Positions 10,734 through 21,678 of a stretch of DNA of 64,000 bases are shown one piece after another. Numbering within the stretch: position 1 is the first letter of the stretch; each line of letters begins with the position of its first letter. Below the pieces are notes generated by a model. That model made no database searches and had not been told where the DNA came from. It was given only the letters and a program-made list of their open reading frames with translations. The DNA comes from Paraconiothyrium sp. Pb-2020 (lineage: Eukaryota; Ascomycota; Dothideomycetes; Pleosporales; Didymosphaeriaceae): positions 2,170,001 to 2,234,000 of the forward strand of contig JAJUBI010000001.1 in the NCBI GenBank assembly GCA_022419385.1. The letters run 5' to 3'. A program made the position numbers and the translations under genes.

Positions 10734-12602
10734 ATGGTGCCCTTCCGGGCTTCTCAGCACAACCGACGAAGCCTCCGCGACCTCGATGCCGAAAACGACG
10801 CCAGCAGACTCCAACGGGAGGAGCGCAACAAGTACAACGTCGTCATGACTTTCCCTGTACATCCTCTGGGCCTCATGCAGGGGCCCTTCGAGGAGTCGAT
10901 GCTCGATGCCACCGGCGGAACCGGTTTTGTTCCTTTCAAGAACCCCAAGAAGACCATAGAGCAACGACAGCACATGCTCTGCAGAGAACACGACGCTCCT
11001 GAGCTCACTTGGAACTTCACCTACAATTGCCATTGGCGGAACAAATCCAAGGGCAAATACCATCCCCTGTTAAAGACGGTCGCGCAGATCATCTTTGGTG
11101 TGCATCTGCTGCATCAACACCTGGAGAAGTCGGTTGCTGATGTGGCTGACATTTTGCTGAAGCACGTCAACGAGCTCGACAGCTTCTTACAACGAGCCAA
11201 CGAGGATATCGAAGGAAGTTTGAAGGACATGCTGTTCCGAAGGAAATGCTTGAAAGTTCCTATGGAGCACGTAAATGAATTCGACCGACTCCTCGACGAT
11301 CGCACGTATCGATTCCAGCTACTGGAGGGCAACGTCACGATAGAACGAACCATCAATCGCATGTCGCAGATGCTGAACGACTATTTGGTGGACATCAACA
11401 CGTTTCAAAACGCAAATCAGCAGCTCGACTCTTATCTCCTTCAGATAGGACATAATTGGACTGCAATGGATGGAGATATCGGTCGCATCTATTCAGCCAT
11501 GTGCGGGAATACCGGAGGTTGGGCACAATTCCTTCAGAGCCTGGTCGCCAAAGCCGAAAAGCTGGGCGTCGTCCTTGTGCAAGTGAGCAGCTATTGCAAC
11601 GAGATCGAGAAACGGTGCGGGGCAGCTAGCCGTCGTAGTATGGTATGAGCCCCTTTTGACACCTGTCGATCCTTACACACTTTTGCTTCTCATGTTTCAC
11701 CATTTCGTAGCGCCTGCTAACTTCTGTTTGTTGCATAGGTGGCCAGCCGATCCTCGTCACGCAATTCTTCGAATTCGCGAGAGGCCGCCCGCTCGTTCCG
11801 AAACATGGCGCAGAACAAACCGCTCCCAAGCGTGCCCAACGAACGGCCACCGTTTATGACACCGCCTTTTGCGAATGTAGAACTTGCATCCGGGGGTTCT
11901 ACACGGCAACAATCACCATCTAGCCATCCCCAAATTCGCGTCGTTTCGCATGAAAGCTCGGAGGATTCTCTTAGGGCGCATGAGCAGGAGGACGTCCGAT
12001 TAACGCTCAGGGAACAGGCCCACTCTAACGTCGATATACCGCCATCTGATATGGACGGACCTGCCGGGCATTACCGGAGCTCCTCGAACGGCCTTGATAG
12101 ACGTTCGGAAGATGTGCAGATTGTCCTCCATCAGGACATGTATGAGCAAACACCGGAGCCCTCGTCTTTTAGTGACGAGAAAGAGGTAGTAGTCAGCGAC
12201 GAGAAGGAAGTGCTCGTACACAGCCCGCCGTTGACGGGCAAAGATTCGGCCTATTCTTCTGTTTCCGGGACATCGTATGCGTCTCCAACTTCAATACATC
12301 CGCGCTCGGCATCTGCGCAATCTTCCTCACATCCACGTGCGCAATTTGGGCTGTTCCCCAGTAGCGGTCCAAGTACACCCAAACATTCGATATCAGGACG
12401 CTACGGCGCCATCTCTCCTGCATTGACTGCACGCCGAGCACCTGAACCGGCATCTTCCCATGTTCCCCCCCGGGCTTCAACATCCCTCGATAATCATCTT
12501 CCCTCTTCGCGTAACCGTTTGTTGAAGAAATCGAGTCTTTCGTCGCTGAAGCGTCTGTTCAGCAAGAAAAAGCACAGCTCTGTAGAGACCATTGTAGAGT
12601 GA
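10734..12602 (+). CDS. Unrecognised two-exon protein: helical N half, Ser-rich C half
   Basis: Exons 10734-11642 and 11739-12602 join in phase across a 96-nt intron (GTATGA donor, gctaac branch site, CATAG acceptor), giving 590 residues. The ATG at 10734 sits in caccATGg; the frame extends upstream but has no ATG there. Residues ~1-300 are mostly alpha-helical, with regular heptad-like spacing (for example KHVNELDSFLQRANEDIEGS and NEFDRLLDDRTYRFQLLEG). The second exon is disordered, rich in Ser, Pro and Arg, and ends in a basic segment (RLLKKSSLSSLKRLFSKKK). I do not recognise the family. A helical coat- or scaffold-like domain with a phosphorylatable tail is possible, but no function is claimed. 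Confidence 0.75.
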
Positions 12603-13415
12603 TTACCCCAAGTATTTGTTCCCTTGAGCGGCATTTGCTTTTCCCCACAGCGAGTTGGACAATCATATACCCCTTTCGGCAGACTTTTGGCTGCATTCGC
12701 GCTCCCTGAGCGTTCCTGGCGTTGGTTGTATAGTACGTCCGTTTCGGTTTTATGTGGTTACGATGCTCGTAATGCGCGTGTAGGGCGCGGTTCGGGGACG
12801 TGGAAAACGCGCCGTGACTGGCATGGGCTGGGAGGGGCGAGCGCAGTGGCATATTGGCCTTGGGCGCGGAAGTCCATTTGGAACGGAAGATAGAACAGGA
12901 GAAGGAGAAGGAGAAGCAGAAGGAGAAGAAAGCTTTCGTGCCCGCCTAAGAGTGCGGTGCGCCGCCTATACGTCTGGTATGTAGAAAAAGAATCTCATTG
13001 CAGGGTCACGCTGTCCCCTCGAGGCATACTTGCGTCGTTCTTCTCTTGCGATTTCCTGGTAGCCTCGGCAGGAGCCCCCGCAGGTGAGTTAAGGTCGTGG
13101 TTGCCGTCCTGGGTTTTGTAGGCGGCAGCTCCTTCTATTGTCCTCTCACCCCTTGCCACGCTTGTCCTCCTCCACCGCGATCGTCCTCTTTTCTCTCCCC
13201 AACATCCCGCAACCAACATTGTTCTCGTCTCGTTGGCCGGCAGCGCGGGACTGCAGCCGCTGTCATTCGCTCCACAACCCTTTGTGTGCGTTGGAAAAAG
13301 CATCTCTTGTTTGCAGGCCGCAGCGCCATCTCACCAAACAACATCATCTAGCCCCTACTCGACTGAAGCCAAGCCTCATCCCCTTCGCCGCCAGCTGCGG
13401 CACGACGGAAGCGCC
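12603..13415. promoter_or_regulatory. Upstream region of the 1658-residue gene, with a GGAGAA tract
   Basis: About 810 bp without a recognised gene. A purine tract of GGAGAA-type hexamers lies around 12895-12935. Pyrimidine-rich stretches near 13135-13200 resemble a fungal core promoter or 5' leader for the gene starting at 13416. Confidence 0.45.
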
Positions 13416-16400
13416 ATGCTACCACCTGACCGCGAGCCGAATGCCTCTGGTCGCAACAGCCGAGCTTCTGGCATGTCTGGGGCGTCGCGAGGTCCTTCGA
13501 GGGGTTCAACAACAGCAAAGCACGACATGCTCGCACCCGCGGTTGCCTCGATGCTTCGGACGTCGACCGAGATGGGCTACCTTGGAGGTTCTGCTGTAGA
13601 TCCGCTCATGCCCAACGTCCCTCGAGTACAGCGGAGAGGGGGTGCTACCTCGCGGTTATCGATTGCTTCATCGCACTCGAACACCTCAAATCGAACCGGC
13701 CCTCGCCACCATCATTGGCATTCAACAGCCTCAGCAGGGACTCGACATTCGCGAGAGCACAACATGCCCCAGTATGTCCCTGACACATTGTCCCCGACAG
13801 TAATGAATGTCTCGGGCTCGTCCCCGCTTATACCACTTGCACGAGACCGTAGAGAAGGACACCGCAGCCTTTCTATGACCATGGCGAATAGTTCTGAGCC
13901 GACCTTTCGACTGTCGAGCAACCGATCTTTAGCCAGCCTGCGCAGCCACGATCGCCTTCAGCGACCCAAGTCACCTTACATGTACCCAACTCGACTTCGG
14001 AGGCCTGGCTATCGACCGTCTTCGCCAGCTCTGAGTGATACAGCTGGCTCATACTCTCGGCGTCGATACGGATACTCGGATCAGGGGTTTCCACCGTATC
14101 CAGCGCAAACGCGATTTCGTAGGCCTTCCGAGACTTCGATGCATCGGCCGCCTAGTCGCTCTCGGACACCGGTCTATTATGGAGACCCATACCCAAACAT
14201 TCCGCCTGTGCCGCCGTTGATGCCACATCGTCATGCTGCCTTGGAGCGCGAACGTGAGCGACAGTCGCAGAGGACACATCGAACTGCCTCTCAGCGATCG
14301 GCGAAACATTCCACCTCGAGCGGTTCCACAAATCGACGGTTTGATTCGGACATACCTTCCTCCGACTCAACTTCGCCCCCAACACCAAGAGACGGTGATA
14401 TACTCGTGAGTCCTACCGCTACTCAAGTCATGCCTCGCAGCGTGTCAGGCACAGTCAACTATTATGACTATCGCGAGCAATTCGAGGGTCAAGATGCCTT
14501 GGACCCTTCTACCGGGGCAGTACCCATAGGATTTGTTCGGCATATCAAAACCATTATTGAAGAGCGAGGAACACCTGAGCCAGTCGTGAAAGAGCATAAT
14601 GTTCCAGACGCCGATGCGACGAACATGGAAGAAATGGTTCCGGATATTCCTGAGCTACCCGCTTCACCGATTCCGCGCCGTATAACGCGTGATCTAGTCC
14701 TGGCAGGCATCGGACCAGAATCTTCGAGTGGAGAGGTAGAGATATCTGGTGCAACAGCAGATGCGCGGAATTCAGAGCTGTCTTTGGTAGACTCCCAAGA
14801 CGAAAAAGGTGCCATACAAGATCGTATTCAGCACCGGGCTGGACACCCTGCGCATTCAACGGATGTCGAGAATCGGCATAGCATTCTTTCGCAAGCAGGT
14901 TCGAGTGTGATGGAATCTTCCACGCTTGAATTCGCCGTTCGATGTTCCATTCCCATGGTGGCTGACAAAGGTGTGACTCTGGACTTAGACAATGATACCA
15001 TGCCCGTGTATGCTCCTGACGCAGATCCGACAAGCGAGGATGGCATGACGGATCTTCTTGAAGGGTACCAGCGCACAGATACCAAAGAAGAGAGCGATGA
15101 GGGTATTGAGAAGCAAGTCGAAGAGGAGGAGCACTCGGAGAAGAAAAGCAGTCATACAAGCAACCACGCCGCCAAATCCTCGGATGAGCAATCCTTCAAG
15201 TCTTGTACTGATGTAATCAAAGGCATCGATCCTCTTGTAAGGACTTTCGACGCCAATTCAACGGAGAAGCTGGAGAAGTGCGACAAACTGCCAGAGCCTG
15301 GTCCACCATTCAAGGATTCAGATGCACGATCCTTCACCACGTGCAAGGACGCGGTCACTCCTGAATGCGTTGCGTCTTTGCCGACGTCCAGGCTACCATC
15401 AACACCAATCGTCTCTTCAGAATCACCTCGCCGAAGGCCATCCTCGGAGTTGCCGTCGTCACCGCTTCTGTTCTCAGGAAACAAAGCACGATTATCGTCA
15501 ACATCTGTTTCGGGCATGTCCAAGGCTGTTGGTAGAGTTCGAGCTAATTCAAAGTTAAGCTCCACACAAGGCTCTTTGGGTGAAGCCTTTTCCTTGTTGA
15601 AGGAGCATGGGGCTCACACACCTCCTGTGGTACCTCCTAGAGAATCAAGCTCGTCGAGGGAAGCGCAGCAATCCAGGGGCGTCGCCAACTTCTTACTACG
15701 ATCAGTTCGCCAGCGTTTTGCTAAGGCCAGTCCTGGACCAACTCTCAGACCTGGGAAAGACGACGCAACATCGAAGCCAAAAGAATCAGAGTACTCGAAT
15801 GCCGATGCCGGGATTCCTACGCCACCTCCCATGAAAGAGAGGATATTGACGGGCAACATCACTGTATCCGCTGATCGACCGGTGGAAGTGGTGAAAGCAC
15901 CCGAACGAGTCTTGACCAAGGAGCGAGTCCTGCTGCACAGACAGAGTGATACCATAACAGTGCGCGGAGGGAGCGTCGCACCGAAAGAACAGACGCCTAA
16001 GTCGGCTCTGGGTGCCACCGCTACTTCCGCTGTACGGCAGACGTCGCTTGATACTCCATCCCTTGTAGTGCTGGAGGCTTCTTCGGTATATTCGCTAGCA
16101 AACGTTTCTTCTGCCGGGTCTCGTGGTCAGATCTCTCCCGTAATCTTTCCTCAGAGTCCAGAACAGCATCGTCGCGACAGCCAGACCACGACGCACCTGA
16201 GCTGGAACGGGGCGAATAACTTCCGTTCGTATTCTGTCGAAGGTGGGCGTGGTGGCCGAAATAGTCAGGAGGACTCCACGACCGATCTGAGGCTCCCTGG
16301 ACTGCGGCACGCCGTCACTCACCTCCCTGATCTGAAGGAGGAGTCGCACGAGGACTCAAGTCTCAACACGAGCGCGAGCTACTTCCGTTCTTTGGGCGGC

Positions 16401-18392
16401 AGCCAGCCTGCCGTGTTTCGGATGTCGACAGAGGGTGTACTTGCATCTCGGAGGCATCCATCTGTTCGGTCGTCACGCAACAGCGTGCTTCAGCAGATGC
16501 ACTTGCCCTCGATGAACTTCAGCAGCTTTGGGAGCTTTGACGAAGCTTTGGAACATCGTGGATCGCGTTCATTGGACTTGGCTTCAGCTGTACGGGAAGA
16601 GTTGAGTCGGGCGGCGATGCCACGGTCGGCCTCAGCAGGTGAGGATCGAGAGAAATACAAGAGTGTGTTTGCCGGGCTTGACACGCCAGCGAAGACATCT
16701 ATAACACGTCAGTGCGCTGCCGATGACCTTGGGACGCGCAGATCGCCGGACCCTTTCGTTAAGGAGGTAGACTCGCTGACCATACCGTCTGTAAACGGCC
16801 TCACGACGCGATTGTCGGAGATGTTGCCCAAGCTCAAGGAGGCCTTGGGCCTTGCGCAGGCGGACGAATTCCCAGACGAGGAAGGTATCATGGAGAAGGC
16901 GATGGAGAGGCTCAACGAGGTGGGCTTGCCGGCGCAGAAGCGTTCTTCGGCGCGCTTGCGACCTGTCCCAGGTTCTCCGAACATGTTGGTTGTCGACGAT
17001 GAAGTATTCAAGGAGATCACCGGCAAGGAGAAGACTAGTACACGTCTAGTACTCGGTCTCAGCCAAGGCCATACAGGCCGTGGTGTAGAGGCAGCTAACC
17101 AAGGAGGTAGGCAGGCCCAGGGTGAAGTGGCCGCATTGGTGGAGAGCGGCGTCGTCGCCCATGAGCGTGCACGTGACGACACAGTGAATAACACAAGGGA
17201 GGTCGAGGCACCTTCCCCCGCTCACTTTCGCCAACACAAAACAAATTCTTTCTCTCTCCGCAACTTCTCGTCCCCTTCTTCTCAGCCCTCGACGCGGTCT
17301 CTTCGTTCTCGCGGAAGCACTCCTACAGGAACCGTCACCGATACTCGTCCTTGGAATCTTGACAAGAATTATCCTTGGGCGACGGATCCATCCGTTGACA
17401 TTTCTCTGCCTCCGCCCTCCGCGTCTAAGCTGTCACCGCGCCCCGGCCCCTCAAACCTTCGTAACCGTCTGTCCAACGCCTCGTCGGACTCAGCAGGTAC
17501 GTCTAGTTTATACGGTACGTTGGCTTCTCCCCCTGCGCGAAGCGGTCCAACAGGGCATTGCTACAATCTCGCCGTCGACAGCAGGCAGTCTCTCGAGCCG
17601 TCAGCCATTGGCTTTGACGCAGGTGACTACTCCATCGGACCAGTGCGCATTCGTGACGACGATCAGTCCCACCGCGCGGGTGAACGCTATCCTACCTCTG
17701 CTCTTCCACTTCCTTCGAACTTACACATATACTCAGGCCAGGCAAGCCACTTCTCGCTCGAGACATCTGACGAGGAGGCCGAGACTACCTCGCCTCGCAA
17801 GACTTTATTCAGTCGCCGGCCGCGTCGCAACATTCGAGCGTTCGCTAACCGTCGCGACGTGAGCCAACGTCGTGTACGGGAGTTGCAGCACTCGCGAGCA
17901 ACAGTCCGCAGCCCACAGCTTGAGTCAGACGGACTACCAGATCGCCCACGCCGCCAGACATTTGCAACCGCCCAAGGGATGTCGACGTTGAGCTTCCGCT
18001 TCAAACAGTGCACTCTTGCTGTCAAGACGGGTATCTTCAAGTTTTGCAACAGCGTGACTTCCTGCTTCCGCCGGCCTGAGAGTCCGAGTGAGTCCGATCC
18101 TGAGTCCGATCCTGCGGACGTCACTGCGCCCGCCAACTCCCGTGTGAGCGCGTCCAGGGACAGCGACACTATCGCTCCCAACGGTGACTCTACGGAGATT
18201 CTCCCTATTCGAGACGGACCCGGTCATCGCTACACAGAAGCTCACCTTATCTCGTTCCCTGGTCTTGCTGCCTCACACCATTCCGTTGCCGAGGACGACA
18301 TCGAAAGGGCTTCTGCTTTTCAGTCGAACATCCGTCCTCACCGATACGGAACCTTCGCTCCCGGAGTGAACGGTTCGTCAATTTCCCAGTAG
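13416..18392 (+). CDS. Very large Ser/Arg-rich disordered protein, family unknown
   Basis: A single uninterrupted frame of 1658 codons starts at the first ATG (gcgccATGc at 13416). Almost the whole protein is low-complexity: Ser, Pro, Arg, Thr and acidic stretches with many RxxS and SP sites, as in phosphoregulated scaffold proteins. A few short ordered-looking parts stand out: VNGLTTRLSEMLPKLKEALG about residues 1125-1145, and near the C terminus LSFRFKQCTLAVKTGIFKFC, a hydrophobic/Cys segment that could be amphipathic or membrane-associated. No catalytic domain was recognised. The frame's length makes coding certain, but internal introns that keep the frame cannot be excluded. Another ORF begins 5 bases after its stop. 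Confidence 0.78.
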   Translation: MLPPDREPNASGRNSRASGMSGASRGPSRGSTTAKHDMLAPAVASMLRTSTEMGYLGGSAVDPLMPNVPRVQRRGGATSRLSIASSHSNTSNRTGPRHHHWHSTASAGTRHSREHNMPQYVPDTLSPTVMNVSGSSPLIPLARDRREGHRSLSMTMANSSEPTFRLSSNRSLASLRSHDRLQRPKSPYMYPTRLRRPGYRPSSPALSDTAGSYSRRRYGYSDQGFPPYPAQTRFRRPSETSMHRPPSRSRTPVYYGDPYPNIPPVPPLMPHRHAALERERERQSQRTHRTASQRSAKHSTSSGSTNRRFDSDIPSSDSTSPPTPRDGDILVSPTATQVMPRSVSGTVNYYDYREQFEGQDALDPSTGAVPIGFVRHIKTIIEERGTPEPVVKEHNVPDADATNMEEMVPDIPELPASPIPRRITRDLVLAGIGPESSSGEVEISGATADARNSELSLVDSQDEKGAIQDRIQHRAGHPAHSTDVENRHSILSQAGSSVMESSTLEFAVRCSIPMVADKGVTLDLDNDTMPVYAPDADPTSEDGMTDLLEGYQRTDTKEESDEGIEKQVEEEEHSEKKSSHTSNHAAKSSDEQSFKSCTDVIKGIDPLVRTFDANSTEKLEKCDKLPEPGPPFKDSDARSFTTCKDAVTPECVASLPTSRLPSTPIVSSESPRRRPSSELPSSPLLFSGNKARLSSTSVSGMSKAVGRVRANSKLSSTQGSLGEAFSLLKEHGAHTPPVVPPRESSSSREAQQSRGVANFLLRSVRQRFAKASPGPTLRPGKDDATSKPKESEYSNADAGIPTPPPMKERILTGNITVSADRPVEVVKAPERVLTKERVLLHRQSDTITVRGGSVAPKEQTPKSALGATATSAVRQTSLDTPSLVVLEASSVYSLANVSSAGSRGQISPVIFPQSPEQHRRDSQTTTHLSWNGANNFRSYSVEGGRGGRNSQEDSTTDLRLPGLRHAVTHLPDLKEESHEDSSLNTSASYFRSLGGSQPAVFRMSTEGVLASRRHPSVRSSRNSVLQQMHLPSMNFSSFGSFDEALEHRGSRSLDLASAVREELSRAAMPRSASAGEDREKYKSVFAGLDTPAKTSITRQCAADDLGTRRSPDPFVKEVDSLTIPSVNGLTTRLSEMLPKLKEALGLAQADEFPDEEGIMEKAMERLNEVGLPAQKRSSARLRPVPGSPNMLVVDDEVFKEITGKEKTSTRLVLGLSQGHTGRGVEAANQGGRQAQGEVAALVESGVVAHERARDDTVNNTREVEAPSPAHFRQHKTNSFSLRNFSSPSSQPSTRSLRSRGSTPTGTVTDTRPWNLDKNYPWATDPSVDISLPPPSASKLSPRPGPSNLRNRLSNASSDSAGTSSLYGTLASPPARSGPTGHCYNLAVDSRQSLEPSAIGFDAGDYSIGPVRIRDDDQSHRAGERYPTSALPLPSNLHIYSGQASHFSLETSDEEAETTSPRKTLFSRRPRRNIRAFANRRDVSQRRVRELQHSRATVRSPQLESDGLPDRPRRQTFATAQGMSTLSFRFKQCTLAVKTGIFKFCNSVTSCFRRPESPSESDPESDPADVTAPANSRVSASRDSDTIAPNGDSTEILPIRDGPGHRYTEAHLISFPGLAASHHSVAEDDIERASAFQSNIRPHRYGTFAPGVNGSSISQ

Positions 18393-18397
18393 ACACC

Positions 18398-18847
18398 ATG
18401 CCGTATCTTCTGTTCGTCCGCTATGAGGACGAGGTCGCCAAGGGCGTTGAGCGCTTGAGAGCATGTCAAGGAACATATGTTCGCCTTCACGAACTCGGCC
18501 CTTTAAATCACTGGATGGATGATCAACACCAAAAGTCTTTTCTGAACTCTGTCAAAGGCAATATTAACCGCGAGCAGGTTGCGGGCCTCGTCGAGAACAA
18601 CCGCAACAAAAAACCTTCCAATGTCATTTCATCGCTCGAAGAATACCTCACGCGCACCGCTCCTGAACCCAACAACCCACCGCCTCCTCCTCCGCACACT
18701 GCTCGCGAGCTTATACTCATTCAAGAGATGGTTGCCGCAGCTCATCGCATCAAAGATCTTCAAGCGCAAGTCGAACGGGCAGCTGCGGGTAATTCGGCTC
18801 CAGAGCAGCGTTCGTGGCTCCAGCGCCTGTGGCACTACTTCAATTAA
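18398..18847 (+). CDS. Small 149-residue protein starting 5 bases after the previous stop
   Basis: The ATG in acaccATGc at 18398 opens a 149-codon frame. It has balanced composition and amphipathic helices (ELILIQEMVAAAHRIKDLQ), a Pro6 run and a Trp-rich end (RSWLQRLWHYFN). No family is recognised. The codon choice is varied and looks protein-coding. The gap to the preceding stop is only 5 nt and the frame differs, which leaves no room for a separate promoter. It may be read from a bicistronic mRNA, from an internal promoter within the long gene, or as the alternative last exon of the long gene if an unrecognised intron removes the stop. The first possibility is unusual in ascomycetes. Confidence 0.55.
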   Translation: MPYLLFVRYEDEVAKGVERLRACQGTYVRLHELGPLNHWMDDQHQKSFLNSVKGNINREQVAGLVENNRNKKPSNVISSLEEYLTRTAPEPNNPPPPPPHTARELILIQEMVAAAHRIKDLQAQVERAAAGNSAPEQRSWLQRLWHYFN

Positions 18848-21678
18848 AGATCACGACTTCCTCTCACATTGCTTTATGTTCGACTAGGTTCTCAGCGGGC
18901 GACTGTCTGTCGTTTAGCACGAACGACTTACGATTTGTGAATCATGCTCGATATGCGGAGTCGATTCCATTTCCCCCAGCATTCGAATATACGTTTCACA
19001 GCATGCATGTCGATAACCGTCCCTCCAGAAATACTCACTTCAGCATTTTGTCTTTCGATATCCCCCTTTCCGGAAATAAGCAGCAATACCCAAATCAGCA
19101 TTGGTCTTTTTAACGTCAACCGAAGATAATACGGATGTCCAGCTCTGCCGCTGTAACGAGGTCTTGGTATTGGTTGAATCGACGAAGCCAAGCTACTTTT
19201 CTGGACACCACTTTGGAACGTTTCTTTACTTACCATACACCCATATCGCAGTTGCATGCATGCGGTTATCAAACGTTCTATGCTTGAGCTCACACTACAT
19301 CGTTAATCAGCACACCTACGTCTACCCACTCTAGGCCCTGGCTCTCCCAGTTGAGCAGAATTTGTTCGCCTTCTGGACGACTACTTTCCTTATGGCCTGG
19401 AGGTTTGCAAAGGACACTAGATCTTAGCTTGCCCCCGAAAGTTGTAGGCATGTCCTATCTGGAATAACAATGGCGGGGTGATATGACCACAGACTCTTTT
19501 GGTCGACAGCTGGCTACCTTAAACTAGCAGTGATTTGGTCTTGTACTCTTCCGGCTTTTGCGGCTCGTCAATTTGTCTTTGCACTGCGATTCAACTGACG
19601 GATCGACATGTTCAACTTTTCCTGTTCTTCGGAACTCGAAGCTGAATTTGGATCTCCTCGTTTGCCGAACAGCAAAGTCGCCGCAAATAGTATAGATGGG
19701 TTTTCATATGCCTTGTCGCACCTTCCTCTACTATGGCTTCAACGATTGCATTCGATGGATATGGGCTCTGTTCGGGGAAGGAATTTCGAACGGGTTACCC
19801 TGGTAGCATCAACTGCTTTTGGCGATGGCTGGTCTTGGATTGCATAACTTGCGGTGCTTTTGGCAGGCCTTCAGGAAACTTCGGAAATACCCTCATCCAA
19901 CGGATTGGTGGTAACCCATTCTCCCCTTTACTTTTCTTTGCATGTATCGTCAATGACGATGAATATGGCAGCAATCAGCTAGGGACATATGTAGTCCAGG
20001 TGTCTGCCCATATCAGCAGCACTATGCAAGGATTATATCTACATGATTTGTGTACCTTTGTGCGTATTGGTGATGTCGCCGATGATGACCTTCGCTGCAG
20101 ATGTTTTGTCGTTTTACGTGCATTCAGGTTCCATATACATACAATGTCCCACAAGCTCACCCGCGTGCTGCTGTCCACAATACCGCGAACCGATGCCAGG
20201 CCTTGCTTCAATGATCCTATGAGTGTCCTTCCTCCAACAATATTAAGACGACGGTCTGGCGCATGTCAACAGAGCGCGCCGGAGCCGCGTCTCGCATGGT
20301 TCGCGCACCCGGTTCTCCGACCCCTCGGACCAGTCACAAGCTCGAAATCTCACACTCCCACAAACGCCCGCACCCTAGCCCCCCGCGCGTGCCTGGGGCT
20401 GAGCGCAAACGGCGGTCGAGTCGGCGAATATTACCTACTACCACACAGGAGCCTGAGACAAGACACTGTTTCAACATGAGCTATAACCTGACGCCGAGAA
20501 GTAATGGTGGGATATATTTAGTCTGTTTGCAAAGCTGAGAACATCCTCCACTGCCGATTCTGTCGGATAATTGAAACCGCATCCAGGACGGAGGGTTGAT
20601 GATTATTGGGAAGCGGAAGGGTTTGGAATTATTTGGTGTTCCCTTCCCGCGAAGATGTCACGTTTTGTCAAAGGGTACAGGGTCGTGCTACTAAAGTGGC
20701 TTAGACATACGATGGTGAGTTCGACTCCGCGATGAAGCAGCCGGAGGGAAATAATGACTCAAGGCGCTACTTACCCTCTCTTCGTCTTGGATGATCACAC
20801 CTCAGGGCTATGGCCATAGCATGCCGATGATAGAAGGCAGTCCATCAATTCAAAGCCGTCGCCGTCATCCTCTCCCAACTTCTAGTCTCGAAAATGTAGC
20901 GACTACAGTCCTTTAAGCGTCGTGCATCACGGAGGCCCGTGCATCGATGGAGCATCGTCACTCCAACAAGCTTCCAGGGGGACAGGAAAGGATTTAAGAT
21001 TTACAAGAATGAGTGGGAGCCAGGTTGGGCTTCCCGTTACTGCGATGGTCTTATCGTTAAGCATGGGAGATGAAACTCAATAAGACAAATCAAACATGAA
21101 GCTTTTGACAAGGGTACATACGTAGATGACAAAGCAGTGACGATAAAGTCTTTGGGTGAGCGACATATCGATAAAACCTATTCATCTGTATGTGGATGTC
21201 GAACCTTTTCCGATGCCTATCAACGAAGGCGTTGTTATACAACGGATAAACTATGCCTTCTTCCCGCAAAGATGTTCTCTGATATACTGACGAACGTAAA
21301 CCCTTGTATGTATATATCGTCAGAGCCGCCAACGCCGGGTGCCCCGTGTTGTTTTGCACGAGCAGTCCGGAATTCTCGAACCTTCCTTTTCCTCCTCTCC
21401 GCTGAACGGAGTGGTGTAATAGGGGCCAGCCTTGTACTGAGAAATAACATCGGATTTGGCATCGGCGTTCGAGCCACAGAGGCTGCAGCGGATCAATGCT
21501 GCTACATTTAGGTCTCTCGTAGCGATCAACAGCGACACATAAACAAAGTGGACAGGGCCAAGTTTAGATGTAGCGACAACGATCCCTGCTGTGTAATGTC
21601 TCCCATATTCAAACACTCTTAGCACCAACTCTATGTACTTTCTCTGGGTATATCCCCTTCCCCGTCTCCCCATCTCAT
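18848..21678. other. 2.8 kb gap between converging genes
   Basis: The flanking genes converge here, so only 3' UTRs would be expected, yet the gap is 2.8 kb. The only longer frame is a 248-codon one at 19733-20479, listed separately. I saw no transposon termini, tRNA or recognisable protein remnant. A noncoding RNA or a multi-exon gene of unknown family could be hidden. Confidence 0.4.
19733..20479 (+). CDS. Candidate orphan ORF, 248 codons, coding status doubtful
   Basis: This ATG-initiated frame lies alone in the 2.8 kb gap and does not overlap any recognised gene. Its product is rich in Cys, Arg and Leu, has no repeats or domain I know, and no signal peptide. By a rough estimate a stop-free run of this length is uncommon by chance at this base composition, though not impossible in 64 kb read in six frames. 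Composition in the last third (many Pro, Arg and Ser) looks like noncoding sequence. I list it only because nothing else explains the gap. Confidence 0.22.
   Translation: MASTIAFDGYGLCSGKEFRTGYPGSINCFWRWLVLDCITCGAFGRPSGNFGNTLIQRIGGNPFSPLLFFACIVNDDEYGSNQLGTYVVQVSAHISSTMQGLYLHDLCTFVRIGDVADDDLRCRCFVVLRAFRFHIHTMSHKLTRVLLSTIPRTDARPCFNDPMSVLPPTILRRRSGACQQSAPEPRLAWFAHPVLRPLGPVTSSKSHTPTNARTLAPRACLGLSANGGRVGEYYLLPHRSLRQDTVST

Noticed and set aside
10536..11063. 175-codon minus-strand frame
   Set aside because: It overlaps the first exon of the two-exon helical gene, whose splice structure is consistent; no family resemblance on the minus strand.
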